Shown here: piece after piece, positions 54,301 to 64,000 of the stretch
Layout of the letters: every line of letters starts with the position of its first letter
Numbering within the stretch: the stretch's first letter is position 1
Assembly: GCA_023078555.1 (NCBI GenBank)
Contig: CM041198.1
Span: 252,856-316,855, forward strand
Reading direction: 5' to 3'
Source: Ulva prolifera
Taxonomy: Eukaryota; Chlorophyta; Ulvophyceae; Ulvales; Ulvaceae
Length of the DNA: 64,000 nt
Position numbers and translations under genes: made by a program
The notes under the pieces: model-generated
Database searches by the model: none
Seen by the model: only the letters and a program-made list of their open reading frames with translations
Told to the model about the DNA's origin: nothing

Positions 54301-56143
54301 TGGGATGGCAGCGAGGGGCTGCCTCGCCGTGACGCGAACGCATTTGTGCGGGGGATGCGCCGGTACGCACGCATCGACAAGCTTGATGACATCTGCACTG
54401 ACGCCGGGGGAACCCTTGCGGACATCCCTGAAGAGGCGCGATATGCGCTATGGTATGGCGTCGAGGGTGCTTGCCGGGATGCCCTGGCAGCTGTGGAGGT
54501 GCAGGGCCTGGACCCCAAAGATGCTCAGGTGGGTCCTCACATCGCACAGCGCTGTGGTGGTCGCTGTGTGCCAGCATCGCACTATGCCAGGCATCAGTGC
54601 AGCGCCTGCATACACCTGTGTTGTGTCGCAACACATCGCAGGTGTCGCACACGGCTCTGATCAGGCAGCAACATCGTTGAGAATGATGGCATCAGTGGAC
54701 TGCGCATTCAGGTGGACTTTTTCGGCGCCAACATCAAGGCGCTGGAGTTCTCACAACAGATCAGCGCGATGCGACTGCTGACTGCCGAGATTGCACAGCT
54801 GACCGAGCCGTACACGATGTTCCGCATCGATGAGGACACCCTCCTGGCTCCGCCCAAATGGGCGCCAGCGAACGGGTGGACGGTACAAGACGATGCGATG
54901 CTTCTGCTCGGCTCGCAGATCCACGGCATCGGCTTCTGGGAGAGGATAGCCGCGGATGACCAGCTGGAGCTGCGCGATAAGCTGGCAGGTGCTGTCAAGG
55001 ACGGCGCTAAAGCCGGCGACAAGAACTTCCCTCAAGGTGTGGCAGTTGGTGCCACCAGCATGCACACTTGTCCACATGCTTGTCCTCTCTGCAACATGCT
55101 GACTGCCTGAATGTGATTCGTCGGTCCCTGTCTACCATACATGAGCATGGGCGGGCTCCAGACATCCCCTGTCTTGCTGCTAGCCCTGCGCAGTGTGATC
55201 GCTGTCTTGTTATGTCACGGTCCTCGCTGCGCTTAGAAGGTCCGTTATTATAGGGTCACACCTCGAGACGCGAGTGATCGCGCTGCTCAAGAAGATTGAG
55301 CGCTCTCGAAACCCAAACGCGATTCAAATCAGGCCGGGACGCAAGAGCAAGAAGGGGGGCACGTTGTCAGCCATGCCGGAGAAGAAGCAGCGTCGCGCGG
55401 CCAGCAACAAGCGCCGTCGCCCGAAAAGTGATCCGGAGCTGCACAAGGTGCGGCGACCACTGAGCCCTCCTAATGGGCTTCTTTTCCTGTGTGGGTGTGA
55501 GCACGTCCGGGTGCATTCGAGCCGAGAGCTCATCTTGGCTGATGCCCATCTGGGCCCTGCTGCCTCGTGATGTTGAGAGACATCATGAGAGTATGTATTC
55601 TCCTCAAATGGTTGCTCGGGATGGTTGCTGATGCTGCGATGGTTTCAGGCCACATGCTCGTCAGCTCTGGAGGGTGTGATGCCCGAGCTCAAGAAGCTGC
55701 GGCTGATGGCCCGCAAGAAGGACATCCCAGAGACACGGGTGCAGTCCAAGACGCGCAAATACATGCTCACGATTGGGGACAAAATAGCGAGCCTACCGCG
55801 TGATGAGGGCCTGCCGAGCATGGACGAGCTGTGGGACTTTGTGGCTGACTTCACAGAGGGCGTGGATGACGGCGCCGGCCTGTCGGCGATGTATGACACG
55901 CTCGATGCGAAACGAGCTCACGGATCAGCCGCCGCCGCCGACGATGTCGAGGTTGCACAGCCGCAGGAGAATGGCGAAGAAGATGAGGAGGACGCGCTCG
56001 CGGGAGACTCTGCGAGTGCGGAGGCTGCCGCAATTGCTGCGGCCGCGGAGTATGACGAGGGCTACGAGCCGGAGGTGGATCCTGAGGACGATGATGACGA
56101 AGAGGAGGCGGAAGACGATGATGACGAGTGGAAAGCAGACTGA
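48319..56143 (+). CDS. CHD1: CHD1 chromatin remodeller, 14 exons
   Basis: CHD1 is a nucleosome-spacing ATPase tied to transcription elongation. Exons 48319-48507, 48830-49313, 49496-49883, 50024-50288, 50567-50938, 51053-51366, 51930-52281, 52507-52983, 53206-53356, 53539-53982, 54179-54528, 54712-55036, 55254-55447 and 55649-56143 join in frame to 1599 residues. A Gln/His/Ala-rich N-terminus (48830-49313) is followed by chromodomain 1 ([20 protein letters not shown]) and chromodomain 2 ([17 protein letters not shown]). The SNF2 motor has [75 protein letters not shown] and [13 protein letters not shown]. The bridge [17 protein letters not shown], a SANT-SLIDE region ([40 protein letters not shown]) and the CHD1 C-terminal domain ([17 protein letters not shown]) follow. 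The tail is acidic. Two introns have GC donors. The start is the first Met after an acceptor, so an upstream exon is possible. Confidence 0.95.
51470..51660. repeat. Repeat-like sequence in CHD1 intron 6
   Basis: CHD1 intron 6 (51367-51929) is by far the longest in the gene and contains GC-rich text similar to part of the SET gene intron at about 56935-57070. It probably represents insertion of a dispersed repeat, whose type is unknown. Confidence 0.4.
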
Positions 56144-56640
56144 GGTGTGGGTGCCAGGGGGCCGCGGCTGAGGCTTTGGGGAAAATATTTGTGCCGGGGG
56201 CATATGTGTATCCGAGTGAATCGGAAAGCGTCCTCGTGGTGTAGGACGGGCACAAGACGACGGGGCCATATAGCATGGTAGAATGGCAGGTCTGCTCTCA
56301 CGTGACATTTGGGCGCGTGTGCAGCCGTTCACGTAGTTTCTTGTCGTGAGGTGGCGCTGTGCACTACCGCGAAACTTCAGTCTCGTCCACCATCACAAAC
56401 TGTGCAGGTTGATTTTAAGCACAGGCTTGATCATATCCTTGTCATCGAGCATGTGTAGCTGGACAAGGATGTAAACATTGTTACTGCACTGCGATGTTTC
56501 TCAGTGCCGTGATGATGGACGCAGCTCAGTGTGTGATACATGTTCCTGTTTTGCTCTGGCATCTAGTCTGTGTTACATGTATGAAGTTCTGTCATACTGG
56601 GTACCTGCATGGTGCCACCACGCTGCATTGGACGATGTTG
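56144..56640. other. Convergent intergenic gap, CHD1 and SET gene 3' ends
   Basis: About 500 bases between the CHD1 stop and the stop of the minus-strand SET gene. No feature was recognised beyond the presumed 3' untranslated regions. Confidence 0.45.
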
Positions 56641-58267
56641 TTAGCAACCTGAACCATCCAAAAATTGCCAACACAGTACAGACTGGGATGCCACACCGTA
56701 GTCAACAAACAGCTCTCTGCCTTTGGGGATTACATCAATGGTCCTGAAAACCAGCTCTAGGGGCGAGGCACCGTTTTCGACAGTCACATTGCACCCTCCG
56801 CCCCCTGGAGGTGGCTCATTGACATAGGCCAATGTCGGATCTATGCTAAACCAAGGAACACCTGGACCTGCATTTGGACTGTCCTTCCAATTTGTTGTGC
56901 ATCTCACTCGCTACAGGCACCAGAATCTATGATCAAGGGTCAGGAGTCAGGGGTCATGGTTCGGGTTGTGCACCCCCATCAGGATCCCGGAACTTTGGGC
57001 AAAGTTTAGGCAAATCGCGTCGTCGGTGCAGCCGGCCACCGGAATGTCCCGATGAGTCGCAAGCATACGTGTACAGCATGGCCGGAATTCCGGAACATCA
57101 AGCAGAATGTTGATGCAACCCGGTGACGGACGGAAAATGTCACCGGGAACCGGGGGTCCCCCATGGCAAAATGGAGGGGTGCTCAACCCTGGTCATGGTG
57201 CCGTGTCATGCAACCTGGATCCATCTTTCGGAACCAGGCACATATGAATCAGCATGCCAGAGGATCTACGTGCAAATTGAAACGAAACAGGCAAGTGTCG
57301 CAGAAGGCCGTGTGCAGACATTCTGCACATTCTGGGGCCCCAGACTTTCAAGGCTCATCACTAGGGCGGCGATCGTTCGCTTCCACGCTGGGCAGGTCAC
57401 GAGGACGGGCCTGCCCGCAGCTATCGTTGCAGGCAATAAGCAGCAGAGCATATGGAGCTTGTGGTGGTGCCACATATGCACAGCACTAAAGCAGTGGACA
57501 TGACGAGAGACCCACTGTGCGCACAAATACTGCTGCATCCCATGCTGACATGCCGAGGCCTCTGCAAGCTTTTCAGTGCATACATGCACCAACATTGCAG
57601 GCGGAGAGTCCTCATGCTTTTGTTGTGCGGGTCAAGGCAGGGCCCAATGCAAAGAGTGTGGCACACGGTCGGGACAGCACCTGGCCTGCTGGACACGTTG
57701 CCGGCCGAATCTGTTGGGTCCCAGAAGCGGCCATCATCAATCTGAAACGCGTAGGCTTTACAGCGAGGTGCAGTTTCTGCTTTCTTCAGAATCTGCGGCC
57801 AGGTCTGGTTCGTGTCAGGTGTGGCACAGGTGCATTTCATCACAGGCACCGCATGGCAGCCTCTCGTGAAGTGGGTGTGAACTGACAATGGCTGCAGGGC
57901 ATGCATGTTCGTATCTCGGCGGTATCAATATTACCTCTGCTGCAGAGCGTAATACTCCCGGATACCTGCCTATGACAGTTTCAGCATCAATTTCTTCAGC
58001 CGCGAACACCCCCCTGCCACTAACTGGCGACTCCCGCACTTGAACAGTTGGTATGGACCATCCAACTGGGCGCTGTGAGACGTACAATCCGAGGATGACT
58101 GCCAATAGCGATAGTTCTCTGTTGACGTTGGTCTGGAACAACTCAACGGCGTAGGTGGCTTGCTTCCTCGCGACAGTCGCTTTCGCTGATAGGGGACAGG
58201 ATGCAAACCTTGATCGGAAGGTGCTCAATTGCAGTGCAGAGTTCAGCGGTTTAGGGAAGGCTGTCAT
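56641..58267 (-). CDS. SET-domain protein with an N-terminal hydrophobic segment
   Basis: This is a probable protein-lysine methyltransferase-like protein. Exon 1 starts at 58267 and ends at a GTAATA donor (about 57937); it carries a Ser/Arg-rich N-terminus, a hydrophobic stretch LSLLAVILGLYVS, and the SET opening VRESPVSGRGVFAAEEIDAE with VIGRYPG. A middle exon (about 57780-57690) has KAYAFQIDDGRFWDPTDSAG. The last exon (about 56907-56641) has VPWFSIDPTLAYVNEPPPGG, CNVTVE, then IPKGRELFVDYG, the end of the SET fold with its tyrosine. At the NHSCxPN position the protein has NEPPPGGGGCNV. Parts between these exons were not resolved, so the residue count is unknown. The leader may target an organelle; the substrate is unknown. 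Two introns contain repeat-like sequence. Confidence 0.78.
56930..57240. repeat. Repeat-like sequence in the SET gene, related to a CHD1 intron
   Basis: The stretch around 56935-57070 (containing CAAAGTTTAGG, then GTGCAGCCGGCCACCGGAAT) resembles 51475-51600 within CHD1 intron 6 (GCGAAGTTTAGG, GCGCAGCCGGCACCGGGG), in the same order and spacing on the same strand. By eye they look like two diverged copies of one dispersed repeat. No ends or coding capacity were recognised. Confidence 0.4.
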
Positions 58268-58652
58268 GACAGTCGCACACCACGGAAACTAGAGAGGACA
58301 GGAAATGGTGATCGGCGGGGTGCATTTGAATTACAACGCCTTGCACGATCCTCGGCTCGGCCTTATCACAGCTCTGCCCAGCAGCAGATGCAAGAGGAAA
58401 GAGAGAGTATCAAAGAAAACAGGGTCAAAAGGGCCGTTCTCGACATGAACAGGCCGTGTCCAACTTTGGACAGTCACAGGCACACGCAACACATGCATGG
58501 CGTGATGGTCATATGAGATTGACGATCACAACATAGACCATAATAAGAGCTGCTGGGACAGCGCGTAGAATTGCACGTCATGGGCGGACTTTCATCCGGT
58601 GATTCAGGGCTTCACAGCAACTTGTACCCATCAACGGTCATTGCCCGAATAT

Positions 58653-60162
58653 TCACTCATCGTCATCCACAAGATCCCCCCATCGGATGCCATACTTGGC
58701 TGCAAGATAGTGCGCGGAAATGGGGCCCCTTGAGCCATAAGGGTACAGCTCTGGTTGGCTGCCTGATTCGGCCAGGGAGTCCAGGACAGGAGTGAACAGC
58801 TTCCATGCTGCATCAAGCTCATCATTGCGGATGAATAGGCGTTTGTCCCCTGCACACATTAGCGGAGTCCAACGCCAGATAATACAAACTCGAATCATCT
58901 GTTTGTTATAAGTCGCACACCTCGCGTTCCATGCGAAGCCCAGGCCATACATGACACCCAGTTGGCATCGTTTCAGCAGAGTGTCACATACTCCAGAACC
59001 TCCCGGCACCAGGAAGACGTGCACCCTGGTACACAGCCGGCATGATGAGCCAGACTCGTAACACAACCCCACATGCACGTTGTCGCGACTGAAGGCCCTA
59101 CTATCACAGTTGCAGAAGCAAGCCGCAGCCGTGCCCCCGCAGGCTCGGAGTGCCCACCCCGCCCGTGCGAGAAATGCCTGCACCATGTCAGGCATGGCCA
59201 TGGTGGCTGCCCCCCCCCGAGACACATCACGCAGGGTCCCCGCAGCCTCTGCCGATCCTGACACATCGATGCCTACTCCACAAGCAGCACATGCATGCCA
59301 CCGATGCATGCCAAAGGAGGCGCACCATTGACAACGTCGAGCAGGAGGCGCTCGTACGCGTCGGGCAGCTGCCCGACCTTCAGGTCGTCCTTGTACGACA
59401 GATCGAGGCGCGTCGGCGTGACGTTGAGGCCGAGGCCGGGCACCTTGTTGTTGATCTTCATGTAAATGGCCTCCTCGGGCTGGATGCGGATGACGAGCTC
59501 ATTTGTGTTGCGGTCAAACTCCTTGCCGAACTTCGCCGTGAACACGTTGCCCGGCACGTGCCGGAACTGCACACACACCGCGCACCGCTCCGTATCGCGG
59601 CCCGGAGGCCCACGCTTTGTTGCAGGCAGAGCGCAGCTGCGCACGCTGCACAGGAGCCCATTCGGGCGTGGCTTTGAAGTATTGAGTCACGCCTTTGCGG
59701 GAACCACAGCCATTGATACAGCAACCTCTCTAAACATTGCAGGGATGCGATGCTGGTGGTCGACCAGCGGACATGCTGTGTGTCGCCGTAGTCCTGTAGG
59801 CTGCGCAACGTCATGCACAACGTCTGCAAAAAACATGGACTGATACAGCAGTGAGAGGCGGTGCGAGCCAGGGGATCGTGGCTCGTCGGGGGTGACCCAC
59901 CTGCACACGGATCTGCGCACTCCGCCTCTGCAGCGCCTTGCCGGCCTTGAGTAGGAACGGCACACCGTCCCAGCGCGCATTCTGCACAAACAGGGCCACT
60001 GCTGCAAAAGTCTCAGTGGTGGACTCGTCTGGGACGGTGTCATCATCCAGGTACCCTGCAGCAATGTACAGCCTGAATTATGTGGATCTCTGTTGAGGTG
60101 AGCCCCCACCTGAGGATGGTCTCAGCTACGAATCAACGCATGCCCTTTGTCCTACAATAACC

Positions 60163-60195
<33 letters not shown>

Positions 60196-63100
60196 AGGAA
60201 GTCCCCCGGGAGGTGTGCCCGCGGCACGGCCGGCATCAGCTGGTTTGAATCAGCTGGGTCCAACATCAGCGCAACATTGCTGTGCAGCTGGAACTGGATA
60301 CAAGCAGCAGCGCAGTCAGTCTCCTGGTGAATCACAGAGCACATCCTGCATGTGCAGTCTACGCCGGGCAGCAGCATCGCATCACCTTAAATATACTCCG
60401 GGGCAAAATTCCAACAACTAGAAGAACAGAGTGGATATCTTCGACGCGATGTCCTGATCAACATTCGATGCAGAGCATGCGTGGCGATGCTAGTAGGTGC
60501 GTCGCGGCAGCACGGACACCGGCATGCTGCAGTGATGCCAGCTGAGTGATCATGATCGAACAGGCGTCTGCAGAAGAGGTGAATGCATGAAAGGGGGGGT
60601 GGGGGGGCGCACCGGGCAGGCTGCCGCGGCCGTCTGGAAGGGTGGCGCCGCGGTACTGGCCGATCACGACATCCTCGAGGTTGATGGGGCTGATGTTGCG
60701 CAGCAGCTTCACCTTCTCGTTGCGGATGTCCTCTGCGCCGAGGCTCACCGGGCACTCCATCGCAAAAAGCGCCAGGATCTGTGCGCAGCGGCGTGTGACT
60801 GCCTGGTGGCAAGCAGCACCAAGATCTGGGCACCCCCACACATGCATTGATTGCAAGCAGCGCCTGCGCCAGTGCACAGCCACATCCCCTGGCACCAGTG
60901 GACAGCATGCTGTTGCAGCGGCGCTACTATGCAATCCGGTGTGTCTCTGTGTGACGCAGCCACTAGCACGGATTTGATGCTTTACCCACTGTGAACCCGG
61001 TTTGCTGCCCCACCCCAACCACCCTGAATCAATATAAAGGATCATCAATGCAGGCCTGTGTCACTATGGGGCGTGCAAGTGGCGTGGGGGTTACAATGGC
61101 AGTGCGGGGCGGGTGCGCGCGCGCGGGCAGGAAGTGAGCACACAGAGTCAGATGCGGCTTTCAAGGGAGCCCAGTTGGTGGTCAGGTGGTCATGTACACA
61201 CCTGCAGAAGATGGTTTTGGATGACATCGCGGATGATGCCATATTCGTCGAAATATCCGCCTCGACCCTCGGTACCAAAGTCCTCACTAAATATCACCTG
61301 CAGACACAGGGCGATGTCGCAAGCAGTGCGGTGGTGCAGAACAGCACACGCATTTTGAGCTCTGCCAGAGTCATCTGCTGCCGACACTGCACCGCTCGGT
61401 AGTTTGTTGAGCGCCACAATGCATGCAGTACTCGGGAGAGCCCTGATGCAGCAGTTCCTCGTGTGCGTCGACGAGACAAGTGGCACCGGATGCCGGAATG
61501 GTGCGCTCGTCATGGAATGGAATCATTTACAGGCTTGAGCACGCTTCACCGGTGCACGCCGTGGCCAAACATGGAGGAGGCTTCGTGCATGCCGCCCACA
61601 ACGACTGCTGCTGCCTGCCTCTGCGACTTTGTCATTGTTACACATCGACAAGCGGCAGCGATCGAAGAAAGTCCGGGCGCCGCGGCGGAACCTCGAGTAC
61701 CAGGTGGGAGACGAAATCATGATTTGTGGCCATGGAGAGATTCATGCCCACAAATGGCGCGCTGCCGTCGTGGCAGACAACCGGGAATGTGTACAGGACG
61801 CACTTGCACGTTCCGGATGAAGTCGCGAGACCACAAGGGTTCGAAGACAAGGTTCGCAAAGCGCAGAACGGTCAGATTCTCAATCAGCTCTTTTCCGAGG
61901 TAATGGTCGATGCGGAAGATCTGCTCCTCAGAGAGATACTCTTTCAGGTCGCGGTCCAGCTGCCGGTTGCTCTCCAGGTCCTTGCCGAAGGGCTTCTCGA
62001 CGATCACCCTCGTCCAGCCGCTCCTGCACCAACTCACATAACCGTCATTGTTTCGGCACTGCCTTACCCGTATCCGACGATTGCCAGCGTGGTGGTCTCT
62101 AATGTTGCGGCAGTCTGCTGTGTGAGTACATGTCCACATGGTTTCTGTGAGCCCCACCTCTAGCAGAGATCAGCAAAGACAGCATGAAGCGGGTGAATAG
62201 CATGCGCATATACTCTATGCTATGGAAGAACGTGGTGTACACGCTGCCACATGTGAAGGCAAGACGATGTATTCAACCATGACGTAGCGACTGGTCAAGA
62301 TGTATCAATTATGTATCAGGCACTGCGTAAGCGATGGTGCCTAGAACACGCTGAGGAAATTTGGCACGTACATGTGTGGCCGCTGCATGTATGCATCTGG
62401 TGGGCTCAGGCTGCACAGCACCACCTGGTGTAGCGAAGAACTCGCACATCCAAGCAGTGGCAATTTGTTTGGGGGCGCACGGTGAGCTGGCTGAGGCAGC
62501 TGCGCCTTTAGCAGCATCAACAAACACCCCAGGTGGGATAGACAAGAAAAATATGCGATTTGCGCTCTTGTACATGGACTCCTGCAGCCATCTCAGGTGA
62601 AGAACCATGTGCGGATCGGCGCCATGTACTGTGCAGAAGGGCGCACACTGCAGATATGTGCAGCAACCGAGACAAGAACGCACATCGACCTTCAGCTGAT
62701 CATTCAAATGCTCGTAGCTCTCAGTTTCATCGTACTGGCCTTGTACGTACGACACTCTTTTCAGGAACTCTTGCATGTTATTGTCGCAGTCCTCCCTGGA
62801 ACAAAGCAGTGTTTCAGCAAACTGTTCCAGTAGATGGTCCTGCCTGCTTTGAGAGAGGTTGGCGGCACTTGCAGGGCCTGAAGCATTGCACCTGGCTGGG
62901 GCCATGATGCGAAATATCACCACAATCTTGCTCTGTTCCGTTTTCACGCAATCACTTCAAAGGGCTATTCCAACTGGCTTCAGGCGTACACATTGCAGCC
63001 TAGGCCCAAAGGCGGCGGCATCAGACTCGAGCGTTTGAATGTCATGTGTGTGCGGGAAGAGGTACTGTGCAAATGATGTACGAAGTACTGTGCAAATTAT

Positions 63101-63409
63101 GTACGAGGTACTGTGCAAATGAGCAAACTGGCACGGCAGATGCGGCCCGTACTTGGCATCAATACGGCATCCAAGGGTGCTGTAAATCTTTTCACGGAAG
63201 TCTTCATTCGAGATGTCACTGCGCGCATAGCCTACAATCTGAAGGTGTGGTGGTAGCAATCCTTGATAGTACAGAGCAAAGAGCGCCGGGAAAATCTTCT
63301 TGCGTGCTAGATCCCCAGATGCTCCCACAACCACAACAGTCAACATGACTTCGTCTTTGTAGCAATTTTCCTCTCCCAAATCATAGGACTCTTGCATCTG
63401 CCGGATCAT
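58653..63409 (-). CDS. G6PD: Glucose-6-phosphate dehydrogenase, plastidic redox-regulated type
   Basis: This catalyses the first step of the oxidative pentose phosphate pathway, making NADPH. The first exon seen (63409-63153) has [20 protein letters not shown] and CRIDA; it joins in frame to an exon at 62795 giving CRIDAKEDC. Then come [179 protein letters not shown] and [20 protein letters not shown] with the end [10 protein letters not shown]. The substrate-site RIDHYLGK is intact. The cysteine pair, INNKVPGLG and C-terminus mark the plastidic class, not the cytosolic one. The transit peptide must lie in a further upstream exon, beyond 63410 or beyond the window. Large introns make the gene about 4.8 kb. 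Confidence 0.94.
60165..60195 (+). repeat. Poly-C tract, 31 bases, in a G6PD intron
   Basis: An uninterrupted run of 31 C on the + strand, that is G on the coding strand of G6PD. It falls between exons near 60000 and 60600 and so is intronic. The exact length is unreliable for a homopolymer. Confidence 0.9.
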
Positions 63410-64000
63410 GTCTTCGGGATCGCCACTGCGCGTTGCAGGTGCATCTGGACAAGCATCTGACTTGTTCAGATGTGGTGATCATGTGCATTAAATTCTGAAC
63501 TGACGTACGCACAAATCGACAGTACTTTTGATGCATCTCGTATCAAAGAGACGATGCGACAACCGCAACGTGTTACGATCACATAAAGCGTACAGCCCGG
63601 AGGGACCACACGCCGTGCAAGCCACTCAGGGCTCTCGATGCTCCCGCAACCGCCGCGGCTAACCTCGATCAACATGAAATCAAGCAGTGCAGGATAACAC
63701 ATGTAACAGTTTATGTTTAAATGTTCTACCACAATTTTAGCCTTGGCCGACAGGCAGCCACTCGTTTCAGCTCAGCACGTTCCGGTGATACTGTCGACGA
63801 CCGGCACGCGGACATCAAGACCACACAATGCGCAACGCTTTGACAGCATTACCGATCACTAGACTTCCCATGACGTGGAAGGCAACGATCCACGCGGTCA
63901 AGGAGCCTACCTGTTGCGGTCACTGCAGACTGCGTCGCCTGAGCTTGCGGAATCCAGATCGATTGAGGATGCTGCCAATTCGCACGACGCGCATTCCAGC
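63410..64000. other. Upstream of G6PD, probable transit-peptide exon or promoter
   Basis: A minus-strand open frame from the window edge to about 63912 (Ser/Ala/Asp-rich, ending at a GTAGGC donor-like site) might be part of a first exon, but its phase could not be matched to the next exon. Nothing else was recognised. Confidence 0.3.

Noticed and set aside
63466-63732. Minus-strand open frame of 88 codons upstream of G6PD as its transit-peptide exon
   Set aside because: It does not join in phase to the next exon and does not look like a transit peptide.

Overview
The window is nuclear DNA from a eukaryote, most likely a chlorophyte green alga. Nearly every gene is broken by short introns, and several products belong to plant-lineage families: an IQM calmodulin-binding-type protein, a NUDX12/13/16-like Nudix enzyme, an At3g02290-like RING-H2 ligase, a plastid-type glucose-6-phosphate dehydrogenase and a plant-type mitochondrial F1 delta subunit. 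No database search was possible. All family names come from recognising conserved motifs in the conceptual translation, and exon joins come from splice sites plus family alignment from memory.

Layout, left to right. SRP54 (minus, five exons, complete). A compound microsatellite locus at 4541-5299: GAT and TG tracts around a 479-base segment that almost lacks T on the + strand. An unrecognised minus-strand gene (about 5.9-7.4 kb) head to head with RAE1 (plus). Exportin-T (minus, 10954 to about 17.0 kb). A UBAC1/KPC2-like UBL-UBA-UBA protein (plus). A Nudix hydrolase (minus). A large IQM-family protein whose conserved domain is split by about 750 residues (plus). An ArfGAP of the ArfGAP2/3 type (minus). 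Then about 4 kb of accessory DNA (30.5-34.0 kb) with fragments of a reverse-transcriptase element in both orientations and an AT-rich insert coding, on the minus strand, for a decayed LAGLIDADG homing endonuclease of organellar type.

After two poly-G tracts come a possible membrane protein, a small coiled-coil protein, CSTF77 (minus), a RING-H2 E3 ligase, an atypical short-chain dehydrogenase (minus), the mitochondrial ATP synthase delta subunit, a complete CHD1 remodeller (14 exons, 1599 codons plus stop), a SET-domain protein (minus) and plastidic G6PD (minus) to the right edge.

The genes are mostly housekeeping: protein targeting (SRP54), nuclear transport (RAE1, exportin-T), mRNA 3' processing (CSTF77), vesicle traffic (ArfGAP), ubiquitin (UBAC1-like, RING), chromatin (CHD1, SET) and energy or redox metabolism (G6PD, ATP synthase, SDR). 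Neighbours show no operon-like logic. I did not find a convincing new multi-gene system. The most unusual items are the T-depleted block, the organelle-type endonuclease inside a retroelement, the split IQM domain, and two GC-AG introns in CHD1.
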